Source: Exiguobacterium sp. RIT594 | Lineage (GTDB): Bacteria > Bacillota > Bacilli > Exiguobacteriales > Exiguobacteriaceae | Length of the DNA stretch: 34,574 nt | Reading direction: 5' to 3' | Assembly (NCBI RefSeq): GCF_003339585.1 | Contig: NZ_QPKF01000010.1 | Coordinates: 1-34,574 of the forward strand | Part shown: positions 7,382 to 14,297 of the stretch, piece after piece | Layout of the letters: each line of letters starts with the position of its first letter | Numbering within the stretch: the first letter of the stretch is position 1 | The notes under the pieces: generated by a model | Told to the model about the DNA's origin: nothing | Seen by the model: only the letters and a program-made list of their open reading frames with translations | Databases searched by the model: none | Made by a program: the position numbers and the translations under genes

Positions 7382-9706
7382 TTGATTCAGCCTGATCATA
7401 CAACTCATACCTACCGAATAGAAGGGATGGATTGTCCATCCTGTGCAGTGACTCTTGAGAAGGGATTAGTGACGATAGCGGAGTACCAGAAAGTGTCCGT
7501 CAACTACGGTGCGGCCCGCTTGAAAATCGAGAGCAAATCAGAACTGGATGATCGTCGGCTTCAAAACGAGGTGAAGAAGTTAGGATTTCAACTTATTGTT
7601 CCAAATAAAGAGGAAAAACATGTTCAGACGTATGCGGTTTCGGGGATGGATTGTAGTAGTTGTGCTAAAACGATTGAGCAGCATTTCCAAAAAATAAATG
7701 ATGTGCAGACTGTCACGGTATCTTTTGCACGTGGAGAAATGGAGATCGAACATCATCTTGATGCGCAACAGGTGAAAAACGAGTTAAGTAAGATTGGCTT
7801 TGATGGACACGTCAAGGGAGAAGAGTCTTCCAAACCTTCAAAACGTTCATTCGAGGGGATATCATTGGTCTTATCCGGTATCCTGATTGGATTAGGGCTA
7901 CTCCTCCAAACAGTAGAGGTTCTTTATCTCCCGAACGCGCTGTTTGGAATCGCGTTGATCCTGAGTGGATGGAAAGCTTTCCGGAGCGCATTTTATGCGG
8001 TTCGAGCCCGGTCGCTCGACATGAATGTGTTGATGAGTGTGGCGGCCATCGGTGCAGCGCTCATTGGTGAATGGCTCGAAGGGGCGACTGTCGTCTTCCT
8101 CTTTGCCATCGGGAACCTACTCCAGAATCATTCGCTTGCCCGGACACGTCATTCGATTCAGAAACTCATCGAACTTTCCCCGAAGGAAGCATTCGTGCTG
8201 ACAGAAGAGGGCGTTATACGGAAATCAGTAGAAGCGGTACGAATCGGAGAGAAGATTCGGATTCGACCAGGTGATCAGGTCGCATTGGACGGAATGATTT
8301 TGAAAGGGGCGACGACCATCAATCAAGCGCCGATTACTGGAGAATCGATTCCGGTCGACAAAAGTGAAGGGGATCAAGTATTCGCCGGGACGCTAAACAT
8401 GGATCGTTCGTTCGACATGATCGTCGAAAAAACATATCAGGAGACGACTCTTGCTCATATCATCGAATTGGTGGAAGAAGCACAGGATAATAAAGCACCA
8501 AGTGAAGCATTCATCGACCGTTTCGCAAAAATCTATACACCATTCGTCTTCTTAGGCGCATTGTTACTCATGATCGTCCCACCCTTACTTCAGCTCGGTA
8601 GTTGGGGGGAGTGGTTCTATAAGGGCTTGGAACTGATTGTCATCGCCTGTCCGTGTGCACTCGTCATCTCGACACCGGTCGCAATCGTGACGGCAATCGG
8701 GAATGCTGCACGAAATGGTGTATTGATCAAAGGTGGTGTCTTCTTAGAAAAGGCAGGAAAGATAGACGCCATCGCCTTTGACAAGACAGGAACACTAACA
8801 AAAGGTACGCCCATTGTTCAGCAGTTCATGTTGCTATCAGACGATCGTGAACACACTTTACGCATCGCACACTCACTCGAACGGCATTCCAGTCATCCAT
8901 TAGCAAAAGCAATCACAGAACATACGGTCCAAGAAGGCGTATATCCACTTGAATCGGACTCTGTCATAAATCGTGTCGGGAATGGCGTGTCGGGTGAATT
9001 TGAACATATCCTGTATCATATTGGAGGCGTGAAATGGTTTCGTGAAATGGGTTATGAGTTGGGAATGCTTGATTCAACTGTTGAAAATGCTGAAAAGCAA
9101 GGGCAGACCGTCGTTCTTCTCGGAAGTGACGCCAATCTACTCGGACTTTTTATACTTTCAGACGAAGTACGAGACGAGAGCGTCGACGCTATACGCAAGT
9201 TGAAGGAAAAAATCAAAATTAAAAAATTAGTCATGTTGACTGGTGATAACGCAGGTGCAGCAGCACGTATTGGAAAAAAACTGAGTTTGGATGAAGTGCA
9301 TGCTAACCTTTTGCCTCAAGAAAAGGTCCGTATCGTCGAAGACATGAGAAGACAATCGTTTCAAACGGCAATGGTCGGTGACGGTATCAATGATGCACCT
9401 GCTTTCGTCACAGCGGACGTCAGCATTGCGATGGGAGGAGCCGGGACTGATACGGCACTTGAAACAGCGGATATCGTGTTGATGGCAGACAACCTAAACA
9501 AGTTACCCTATACGTTGGACCTAAGTAAAGCCACGTTGACCATCATCAAACAGAACGTTATTTTTTCAATTCTCATTAAACTGATTGCATTGATGCTCGT
9601 CTTCCCTGGATGGCTGACGTTGTGGATGGCTGTCCTTAGCGATACAGGGGCAGCGGTACTCGTGACATTGAATGCCCTTCGGTTATTAAAAAAGCGAACA
9701 CTTTGA
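7382..9706 (+). CDS. cadA: CadA-type Cd/Zn/Pb-exporting P1B ATPase
   Basis: The 774-residue frame starts at TTG 7382, but no ribosome site is visible there. The in-frame coding sequence extends back to 7082 apart from the TGA at 7193-7195, so the real N-terminus is uncertain. Domains: two heavy-metal-associated domains with GMDCPSC (C18/C21) and GMDCSSC (C91/C94); membrane segments; TGES actuator loop; CPC membrane motif at 423-425; phosphorylation site DKTGT at D467; HP motif in RHSSHPLA; GDGINDAPA hinge. CPC with this arrangement, directly behind a CmtR-type sensor, points to P1B-2 export of Cd(II), Zn(II) and Pb(II). All catalytic motifs are intact, so the core pump should work if translation starts at 7382 or the TGA is read through. 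Confidence 0.9.
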   Translation: MIQPDHTTHTYRIEGMDCPSCAVTLEKGLVTIAEYQKVSVNYGAARLKIESKSELDDRRLQNEVKKLGFQLIVPNKEEKHVQTYAVSGMDCSSCAKTIEQHFQKINDVQTVTVSFARGEMEIEHHLDAQQVKNELSKIGFDGHVKGEESSKPSKRSFEGISLVLSGILIGLGLLLQTVEVLYLPNALFGIALILSGWKAFRSAFYAVRARSLDMNVLMSVAAIGAALIGEWLEGATVVFLFAIGNLLQNHSLARTRHSIQKLIELSPKEAFVLTEEGVIRKSVEAVRIGEKIRIRPGDQVALDGMILKGATTINQAPITGESIPVDKSEGDQVFAGTLNMDRSFDMIVEKTYQETTLAHIIELVEEAQDNKAPSEAFIDRFAKIYTPFVFLGALLLMIVPPLLQLGSWGEWFYKGLELIVIACPCALVISTPVAIVTAIGNAARNGVLIKGGVFLEKAGKIDAIAFDKTGTLTKGTPIVQQFMLLSDDREHTLRIAHSLERHSSHPLAKAITEHTVQEGVYPLESDSVINRVGNGVSGEFEHILYHIGGVKWFREMGYELGMLDSTVENAEKQGQTVVLLGSDANLLGLFILSDEVRDESVDAIRKLKEKIKIKKLVMLTGDNAGAAARIGKKLSLDEVHANLLPQEKVRIVEDMRRQSFQTAMVGDGINDAPAFVTADVSIAMGGAGTDTALETADIVLMADNLNKLPYTLDLSKATLTIIKQNVIFSILIKLIALMLVFPGWLTLWMAVLSDTGAAVLVTLNALRLLKKRTL

Positions 9707-9744
9707 TGGTCTAGCAACCTGCGACTCTGAACACGAAAAAGATG

Positions 9745-9786
9745 AAGCACCCGGTTCTCTAAATCACTGGAGATGATCGGGTGCTT
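9745..9786 (+). terminator. Intrinsic terminator after cadA
   Basis: AAGCACCCG and its exact complement CGGGTGCTT enclose a 24-base interior with its own short TCTC/GAGA pairing, followed by TCTTCT. It lies 39 bases after the cadA stop. Confidence 0.75.
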
Positions 9787-9909
9787 TCTTCTGTCAATCA
9801 TTCGTTCCTCCCAAATTTCATGGAGGACACGATTGAATGTTGCAACGCACCATATCCTGTTTGATGTGATGTGCTTTTTTCCGATTTGCATACTCAAAAC
9901 ACGATATTA

Positions 9910-10141
9910 AGAGCATGGAAAAGAGCGTACCGCTCTGTCTGATGAAAGAGACCGCAAGCCGTCCTGTTTCCGTACTCTAGCTTGCTCCTCGTCGGCGCAA
10001 GGGCCATCAAAAAAAGCCGCTGCCGCTCCTCATCTTCCTCCGCGTTTTGGCTCAAAGCAAGCTTTTCGCTCGCGGGCTCCGGAAGCTTTCGTCCCGGTGC
10101 GCTGTCCGCTTTTTTTGGTCTTTCCCTGCGGTCACCCTTGC
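9910..10141. repeat. GC-rich element upstream of the radC-like gene (copy B)
   Basis: About 230 bases of GC-rich, hairpin-prone DNA that share ordered landmarks with 2138-2318 (AAGCTTTTCG, CGTCC, CGCTGTCCG then a T7 run, then GTCACCCTTG). The minus strand is open across it (9894-10349), but the predicted product has no family resemblance and the copy at 2.1 kb does not preserve that frame well. I regard it as non-coding. Possible roles are a leader for the radC-like gene or a plasmid replication site such as a single-strand origin; neither is shown. Confidence 0.55.
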
Positions 10142-10224
10142 CCCGTCTCGCGACGCTCGCTGCGTTCCCGTCAACAGGACGGCACCGTGTCGGACTGCAT
10201 CCCACTCGCGAAAGGAGCTTTTCC

Positions 10225-10677
10225 ATGAAACTGACCACACTCGTTGAAATCACGCGTATCCGACAAGAGGTTCGAGAACCGGATGTCGCCCTTGAGACGA
10301 CGCATATCACGTCACCCGAGGACGCCTTCCTTGTTGCTAGACGCTTCATTCAGGACGATGACCGTGAGGTATTCCTCGTCATCCTGCTGAACACGAAGAA
10401 TCGGGTCATTGCCGTCCACCGGGCACACGTCGGAAGCATTAATTCGAGCATCATCCACCCTCGTGAAATTTTCAAGTCTGCCATCCTCAACAATGCGACC
10501 TCACTCATCGTCAGCCATCAGCATCCGAGCGGGGACCCGAAGCCATCTCACGAGGACATCGAGGTGACGGAACGCTTGCAGGAAGTCGGACGCATCATCG
10601 GTATCCAATTGCTTGACCATATCGTCGTCGGTGCAGGAGACGATTACGTAAGCTTAAAAGCCCAAGGATTGCTCTAA
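10225..10677 (+). CDS. RadC-like JAB/JAMM domain protein of mobile elements
   Basis: AAAGGAG at 10211-10217 fixes the start at ATG 10225, although the frame is open from 9982. The 150-residue product is a stand-alone RadC-type domain: the JAMM metal site is H98-x-H100-x10-D111 (SHQHPSGDPKPSHED) with E48 (REVFL) as the probable general acid/base. Full RadC proteins have an N-terminal helix-hairpin-helix region that is absent here, as is usual in the short plasmid and phage versions. JAMM proteins are metal-dependent hydrolases, but no activity is established for these, and the historical DNA-repair label is doubtful. A palindrome and a terminator-like hairpin follow. It is monocistronic. Confidence 0.85.
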   Translation: MKLTTLVEITRIRQEVREPDVALETTHITSPEDAFLVARRFIQDDDREVFLVILLNTKNRVIAVHRAHVGSINSSIIHPREIFKSAILNNATSLIVSHQHPSGDPKPSHEDIEVTERLQEVGRIIGIQLLDHIVVGAGDDYVSLKAQGLL

Positions 10678-10740
10678 ATTTATTCTTCAGCGTAGACAGG
10701 CGGGACGTACTCCCGTCCTGTCCGCGCGTAAAGCATGGAC

Positions 10741-10760
10741 GAAAAACGGATCCGTTTTTC
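10741..10760. repeat. Perfect 20-bp palindrome
   Basis: GAAAAACGG-AT-CCGTTTTTC, fully self-complementary, 64 bases after the radC-like gene. With its T5 tail it could serve as a weak bidirectional terminator; as it has no loop it may instead be a binding site for a dimeric protein. Confidence 0.6.
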
Positions 10761-10820
10761 TTTGAAGGATGTACAAGCAAATACGGAATGGATTTGTACC
10801 AAATCCAAGTTAAGAAAGAA

Positions 10821-10848
10821 GCCCGCAGTGGACGAATCCACTGCGGGC
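10821..10848. terminator. GC-rich hairpin, terminator-like
   Basis: A perfect 12-bp stem (GCCCGCAGTGGA) closed by a CGAA loop. An A-rich stretch lies on its left side, so it would fit a minus-strand terminator better than a plus-strand one: the plus side has no T-run. Exact role unclear. Confidence 0.5.
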
Positions 10849-11424
10849 TAGAGAGGCTTCGTATCGTTTTGTGTCGATTCGTGAGAGGTGCTGGTTGTTG
10901 AGGAATTGGTTAGAGAAGAAGTAATAGAATTGCTGTCGGTGTACGTATGTCCATCTTTTATTTTTAAGTGGATCATCCTCTATACGTTTCGATTTAGTTT
11001 GTATGTGTTAGTAGGGACAAGAGAAGAGCTTTCGGGCTCATGCGTGAGGCTGTACGCTGCATCGCAGCAACATCCTCATCGCACCGCTGCCTTCCTGCCG
11101 GATCGATAACGAGAGCTGCCAGTCACTGGCGTGAGGCATCTCTACGTTCCTGATCCTTGCGACGAAAGGCACGGAGCGTGATAAGACCATAAAATCAGTT
11201 TAAGAGTCTCAAACTGATTCAAGCTGGAGCTCCTGATTATGATGAAAATCCCTGTTCTGAATGATTCGTTGTTTTCTCAAGAATGGCGTTAAAATAGTCA
11301 TGGGTTCGTCCTTAACTACTTCGTTGGTTCAGCTATGACCGTGCTTATCTCGATTAAACTGATTCGTGCGATGTCCTTCACGACTGTATGCTGTGTTCAA
11401 GCAAACCAAAGAGGAGTGACGAAA

Positions 11425-11622
11425 ATGAATACAACTTTGGAAAACGAAGAGTCTAGAAAATGGATGGACATGGTGGAGCACTCGCAAAAAGTGACTATCA
11501 TTGATGCACAAGTTCGATTGGTACGAGAAGTAGATGGTTCGATCGAGCATGTGACCTGGTTCGTTGATGTCGATATACTGCTCGCTTTTATTCAGCAACA
11601 CTATTTGGAACAGGCCCGTTAA
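11425..11622 (+). CDS. Small hypothetical protein (65 aa)
   Basis: GAGGAG at 11411-11416 sits 8 bases before ATG 11425; the longer open frame from 11335 has no ribosome site. The product of 65 residues is acidic at the N-terminus (NTTLENEESRKWMD) and its second half alternates charged and beta-prone residues (VRLVREVDGSIEHVTWFVDVDILLAFI), suggesting a small folded beta/alpha domain. I recognise no family. A terminator overlaps its stop codon, so it forms its own short transcript. Confidence 0.6.
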   Translation: MNTTLENEESRKWMDMVEHSQKVTIIDAQVRLVREVDGSIEHVTWFVDVDILLAFIQQHYLEQAR

Positions 11623-11640
11623 AGGTCTGTTTTTTTATAT
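11609..11640 (+). terminator. Intrinsic terminator overlapping the stop of the 65-aa gene
   Basis: AACAGGCC pairs with GGTCTGTT (one G-U pair) across a 7-base loop and is followed by a run of seven or more T. The TAA stop at 11620-11622 lies inside the loop. Confidence 0.8.
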
Positions 11641-11762
11641 GTTTCTCGTTAAAAGATGCGACCTATCAAGAAAAAATGATAGGTGGGAAATATACCCATT
11701 ATTCTCCTGGTATTCACGGTATACTGAAGATAACTTACAAATCAGAAATGGAGCGATGCAAG

Positions 11763-12608
11763 ATGAAGAGAAAATGGATGGGCGCCAGCCTAGTACTCGC
11801 AAGTGTGGGCTTATTGGTAGGACCGTTACAGGGTGCGGAGGCCGCGACGCCGAAAATCAAGGTCCATTACATCGATGTTGGACAAGGTGATGCGATCTAC
11901 ATCAAGATGCCGAGTGGTGAGGATATCGTCATGGACGGCGGGAACAAGGGGAAAGGCGATGCACTCGTCGCTTATCTGAAGAAACAGAAGGTCGGCGACA
12001 TCGAGATACTGATCTCGACGCATCCGGATGCCGATCATATTGGTGGACTCGATGAAGTCCTCGACTCGTTCAAGGTCAAGAGTGTCTATGCCCCGAAGGT
12101 CAAACACACGACGCAAGCCTATAAGGATTTCTTGCTGGCCGTCAAACGCGAGAAGCTGACGATCAAGACGGCGAAAGAAGGAGTCTCGCTTCCTGTTAAA
12201 GGCGTGAAGGCGCAATTCGTCGGACCAATCAAGGACTACGCGAATAGTGATTTAAATAACTGGAGTGCCGTGTTACACGTTGCCTATAAGAAGAATACGT
12301 TCTTGTTCACGGGAGACGCGGAACTGAAGTCGGAACAAGACATGATTGCGAAGAAGAAGACGTTGCGTGCGGACGTTCTTAAGGTCGGGCATCATGGGGC
12401 GAAGACCTCGACGAGTGCGACGTTCCTCAAATACGTCAAACCGAAATATGCCGTCATCAGTGTCGGCAAGAACGCATACGGACATCCGACGAACGAAGTC
12501 GTAACGAACCTGAAGCGGGCGAAGGCGACGATGTTGCGGACGGATAAGAATGGGACAATCGTCTTTGAAGGGAACGGATCGTCCTACACGATCAAGAAGT
12601 CGAAATGA
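11763..12608 (+). CDS. Secreted ComEC/Rec2-like metallo-beta-lactamase-fold hydrolase
   Basis: The start is ATG 11763 with TGGAGCG 7 bases upstream; an upstream extension to 11676 lacks a ribosome site. The 281-residue product begins with a signal peptide (KRKWMGASLVLASVGLLVG, cut near AEA). The mature part is one metallo-beta-lactamase domain: HYIDVGQGDAIYI opening, metal motif H87-P-D-A-D91-H92, a GDAE loop, GH210HGAKTS and the ending YGHP. This is the arrangement of the soluble hydrolase part of the DNA-uptake protein ComEC and of its stand-alone secreted relatives, which probably act on extracellular nucleic acids or phosphodiesters. The next gene overlaps by 4 bases and encodes a DUF3006 protein, a regular partner of this family. 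The substrate is not known. Confidence 0.87.
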   Translation: MKRKWMGASLVLASVGLLVGPLQGAEAATPKIKVHYIDVGQGDAIYIKMPSGEDIVMDGGNKGKGDALVAYLKKQKVGDIEILISTHPDADHIGGLDEVLDSFKVKSVYAPKVKHTTQAYKDFLLAVKREKLTIKTAKEGVSLPVKGVKAQFVGPIKDYANSDLNNWSAVLHVAYKKNTFLFTGDAELKSEQDMIAKKKTLRADVLKVGHHGAKTSTSATFLKYVKPKYAVISVGKNAYGHPTNEVVTNLKRAKATMLRTDKNGTIVFEGNGSSYTIKKSK

Positions 12609-12829
12609 GTAAGCGTAAAGGGATCATCGATCGCATTGAAGGAAAGTGGGTCGTCGTCGAGTTCGACGACGGGATGCGGGACATCCTTATTTCTCGCTTT
12701 CCGATGACGGTTGAATCCGGTGATGTCATCTGGATCGATGAGTACGGTCATATCGAGAAGGATGACCAAGAGCGGCAACGACTCTCCAACGAAATCGATG
12801 AGTTGATGGAAGAACTATGGGAAGACTAA
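12605..12829 (+). CDS. DUF3006-family small protein
   Basis: A 74-residue acidic protein beginning KRKGIIDRIEGKWVVVEFDDG, the signature start of DUF3006: a short beta-rich, OB-like domain followed by a charged helix (ERQRLSNEIDELMEELWED). It is cytoplasmic, with no signal or membrane segment. Its ATGA overlap with the metallo-beta-lactamase gene implies translational coupling. DUF3006 genes are found repeatedly next to ComEC-like hydrolases in Bacillota; their role is unknown. Length and motif are typical, so the family call is firm while the function is open. Confidence 0.85.
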   Translation: MSKRKGIIDRIEGKWVVVEFDDGMRDILISRFPMTVESGDVIWIDEYGHIEKDDQERQRLSNEIDELMEELWED

Positions 12830-12850
12830 AAAGGAAATGAGCTGAAGCAG

Positions 12851-13411
12851 ATGAATAAGTTAGGACAAGCGGTCGTCATCGTTGGGCTAGGGTTATCACT
12901 CGTTGGATGTGGGACAGAAGAAGCAGCACAAGATTCACCTAAGAAGACGGCAAATCCGACCGAAAAAGTCGAAATAGTGGAAACGAAAAAAGAGGATGTT
13001 TATTTCAAAGACGACACGTTAAAGATCGACATGGCGACAGTCAAGATCCTTTCGACAGAAGTTCTTGAGCCAAGTAAAGAATACTTCCGCGAGAAGCCAC
13101 AACTCGTCTTCACATACGAGACGACAAATGATAGTAAGGAACCATTGAATGGAATGACTACGTGGATTGCCTGCTTCGAAGCGACACAGGAAGGAACCGA
13201 TACGATCAATAAGTTAGAGGTAGGCATGACGCCACAAGAAGAGAAGTATGCCTCTTATTTAGAACATCAACTCGATGACATCAAACCAGGTGGTACCGCG
13301 AAGGGAATCATGGCTTACGACATCGATGATCCACAAGCGGTCGTCACATTGAAAGCGACTCAAGGAATGGCGGGAAAAGAATTAGGTGAAAAAAAGATTG
13401 AATTGAAATAA
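12851..13411 (+). CDS. DUF5067-like lipoprotein
   Basis: The product of 186 residues has a lipoprotein signal with lipobox LVGC, the acylated cysteine being C20, followed by a low-complexity Glu/Lys/Thr linker (to about residue 50). The folded domain resembles DUF5067 (immunoglobulin-like fold): LVFTYETTNDSKEPLNG, then PGGTAKGIMAYDIDDPQAVVTLKA near the end. It would sit on the outer face of the membrane. It follows the DUF3006 gene by 21 bases, with AAGGAAATGAG ahead of the start, so it is probably in the same operon as the secreted hydrolase. Function is not known; the domain call is from sequence feel, moderately sure. Confidence 0.75.
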   Translation: MNKLGQAVVIVGLGLSLVGCGTEEAAQDSPKKTANPTEKVEIVETKKEDVYFKDDTLKIDMATVKILSTEVLEPSKEYFREKPQLVFTYETTNDSKEPLNGMTTWIACFEATQEGTDTINKLEVGMTPQEEKYASYLEHQLDDIKPGGTAKGIMAYDIDDPQAVVTLKATQGMAGKELGEKKIELK

Positions 13412-13472
13412 GCAGATGAATAAAAAGAATCACGTTGAATGAAGTTTACAGCAGAAATATTTCAAGTAAGCA

Positions 13473-13516
13473 AAAACAGCAATATCGCTTCTTTTTTAAA
13501 GCGATGTTGCTGTTTT
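13473..13516. terminator. Bidirectional intrinsic terminator
   Basis: AAAACAGCAATATCGCT pairs with AGCGATGTTGCTGTTTT (one G-U pair) around a T-rich 10-base loop. T-runs follow on the plus side and, in the reverse reading, on the minus side. It separates the lipoprotein gene from the convergent 53-aa gene. Confidence 0.85.
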
Positions 13517-13519
13517 ATT

Positions 13520-13681
13520 TTATCCCTTTAAGATAGTAGCTGCTTTCTTTTCTGCTGTTTCTTCATCCGACCAGTCCATCTCAGATAGCATGCTGGCTTG
13601 AACTTTTTCGATCTGCTCGATTGTATAGCCGAGTTGCTCCATGGCAATGACGGCGTAAGCAACTGCTTGGTTGTTATTCAT
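13520..13681 (-). CDS. Small 53-aa hypothetical protein
   Basis: ATG at 13681 is preceded by GGAGGAATAATT, a strong and well-spaced ribosome site, and the frame ends 3 bases before the bidirectional terminator. The product is acidic and helical: NNNQAVAYAVIAMEQLGYT, then IEQIEKVQASMLSEMDWSDEE and a Lys/Ala-rich tail. Small proteins with this opening pattern seem common on Bacillales plasmids and chromosomes as I remember them, but I cannot name a family. The helical pattern with regularly spaced hydrophobics suggests a small DNA- or protein-binding bundle. Confidence 0.65.
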   Translation of the reverse strand: MNNNQAVAYAVIAMEQLGYTIEQIEKVQASMLSEMDWSDEETAEKKAATILKG

Positions 13682-13817
13682 AATTATTCCTCCATTCGTT
13701 GGTGTTTTGTGATGTTTTTATTATATCGCGTTGTCTTGTGTCTCTTATTAGTGATAGCTTATTTCTTCCTAATAAATGTCTCGCCTAAGTAAAGTAACGA
13801 GCTGAAAACGTACGGAT

Positions 13818-14060
13818 CTACTCATTTTTTACAAAATAACTTAGTACAAAAATTACGCTGAATATTGAAATGAGGGTTAGGGTGACTGCGATTATTTTAT
13901 TCTTGAATTCTAAATGTTTTTGAATCCTTTTAGGAAGAAGCGCATTTATTATTAAAAGTGGAGCATATACCAAAAAAACAATGTCTACGTTCCGAGAAGT
14001 AAAACTATCAAATATAAGTAACAGAAGGATTGCTAAAGGGAAAAGTGGAAATACAATCAT
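13818..14060 (-). CDS. Small membrane protein (80 aa)
   Basis: AAAGGAGG lies 6 bases before ATG 14060. The product has three hydrophobic stretches (FPLFPLAILLLLIFD; VDIVFLVYAPLLIINALL; IIAVTLTLISIFSVIFVLSYF) separated by short charged loops (PKRIQKHLEFKNK), and ends with KNE. This makes it a small polytopic membrane protein. No motif allows a function. It is more AT-rich than the genes on either side. A possible immunity or exclusion role for such plasmid proteins is only a guess. Confidence 0.6.
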   Translation of the reverse strand: MIVFPLFPLAILLLLIFDSFTSRNVDIVFLVYAPLLIINALLPKRIQKHLEFKNKIIAVTLTLISIFSVIFVLSYFVKNE

Positions 14061-14297
14061 CTGAAGCCTCCTTTCAATATATTAAAGGATATTTGAACTT
14101 AAAGTTTGAAATATTGCTTAGAAAAATGGTCATTAGTCTAGAAACTACTAGGAAAATATTTAATCATACAGGGTATACCTGCTGCGATAAAAAAAGAAAA
14201 ATTTTCCGAGAAGGTGCTATTTGTCTAGTTATTGAAATAAGTCTTAAAAAATTTTACTAAATTTAAAAAAATACGCTGAAATTTATTCTTTAAAAAA

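Larger units (their letters stand above)
10678..11424. other. Hairpin-rich non-coding stretch
   Basis: About 750 bases without a convincing gene. It contains an imperfect ACAGG/CCTGT hairpin near 10695-10722, a perfect 20-bp palindrome at 10741-10760, a 12-bp hairpin at 10821-10848, a nested stem at 11041-11083 (outer TGCGTGAGG with CCTCATCGCA, inner GCTGC-ATC-GCAGC), GCCAGT-C-ACTGGC near 11116-11128, and AATCAGTTT paired with AAACTGATT at 11193-11219. The open frames here (for example 10888-11109) lack ribosome sites and protein-like composition. Candidates are a structured RNA or a replication or transfer site. Confidence 0.45.

Noticed and set aside
9894-10349. 151-codon minus-strand frame over the radC leader and radC start
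   Set aside because: It runs antisense into the clearly real radC-like gene, has no ribosome site and unusual composition; an open frame in GC-rich repetitive DNA.
10888-11109. 73-codon plus-strand frame in the hairpin-rich region
   Set aside because: No ribosome site, and it covers the nested stem at 11041-11083; composition is not protein-like.
14030-14260. 76-codon plus-strand frame after the small membrane protein
   Set aside because: AT-rich chance frame that begins inside the opposite-strand gene and has no ribosome site.
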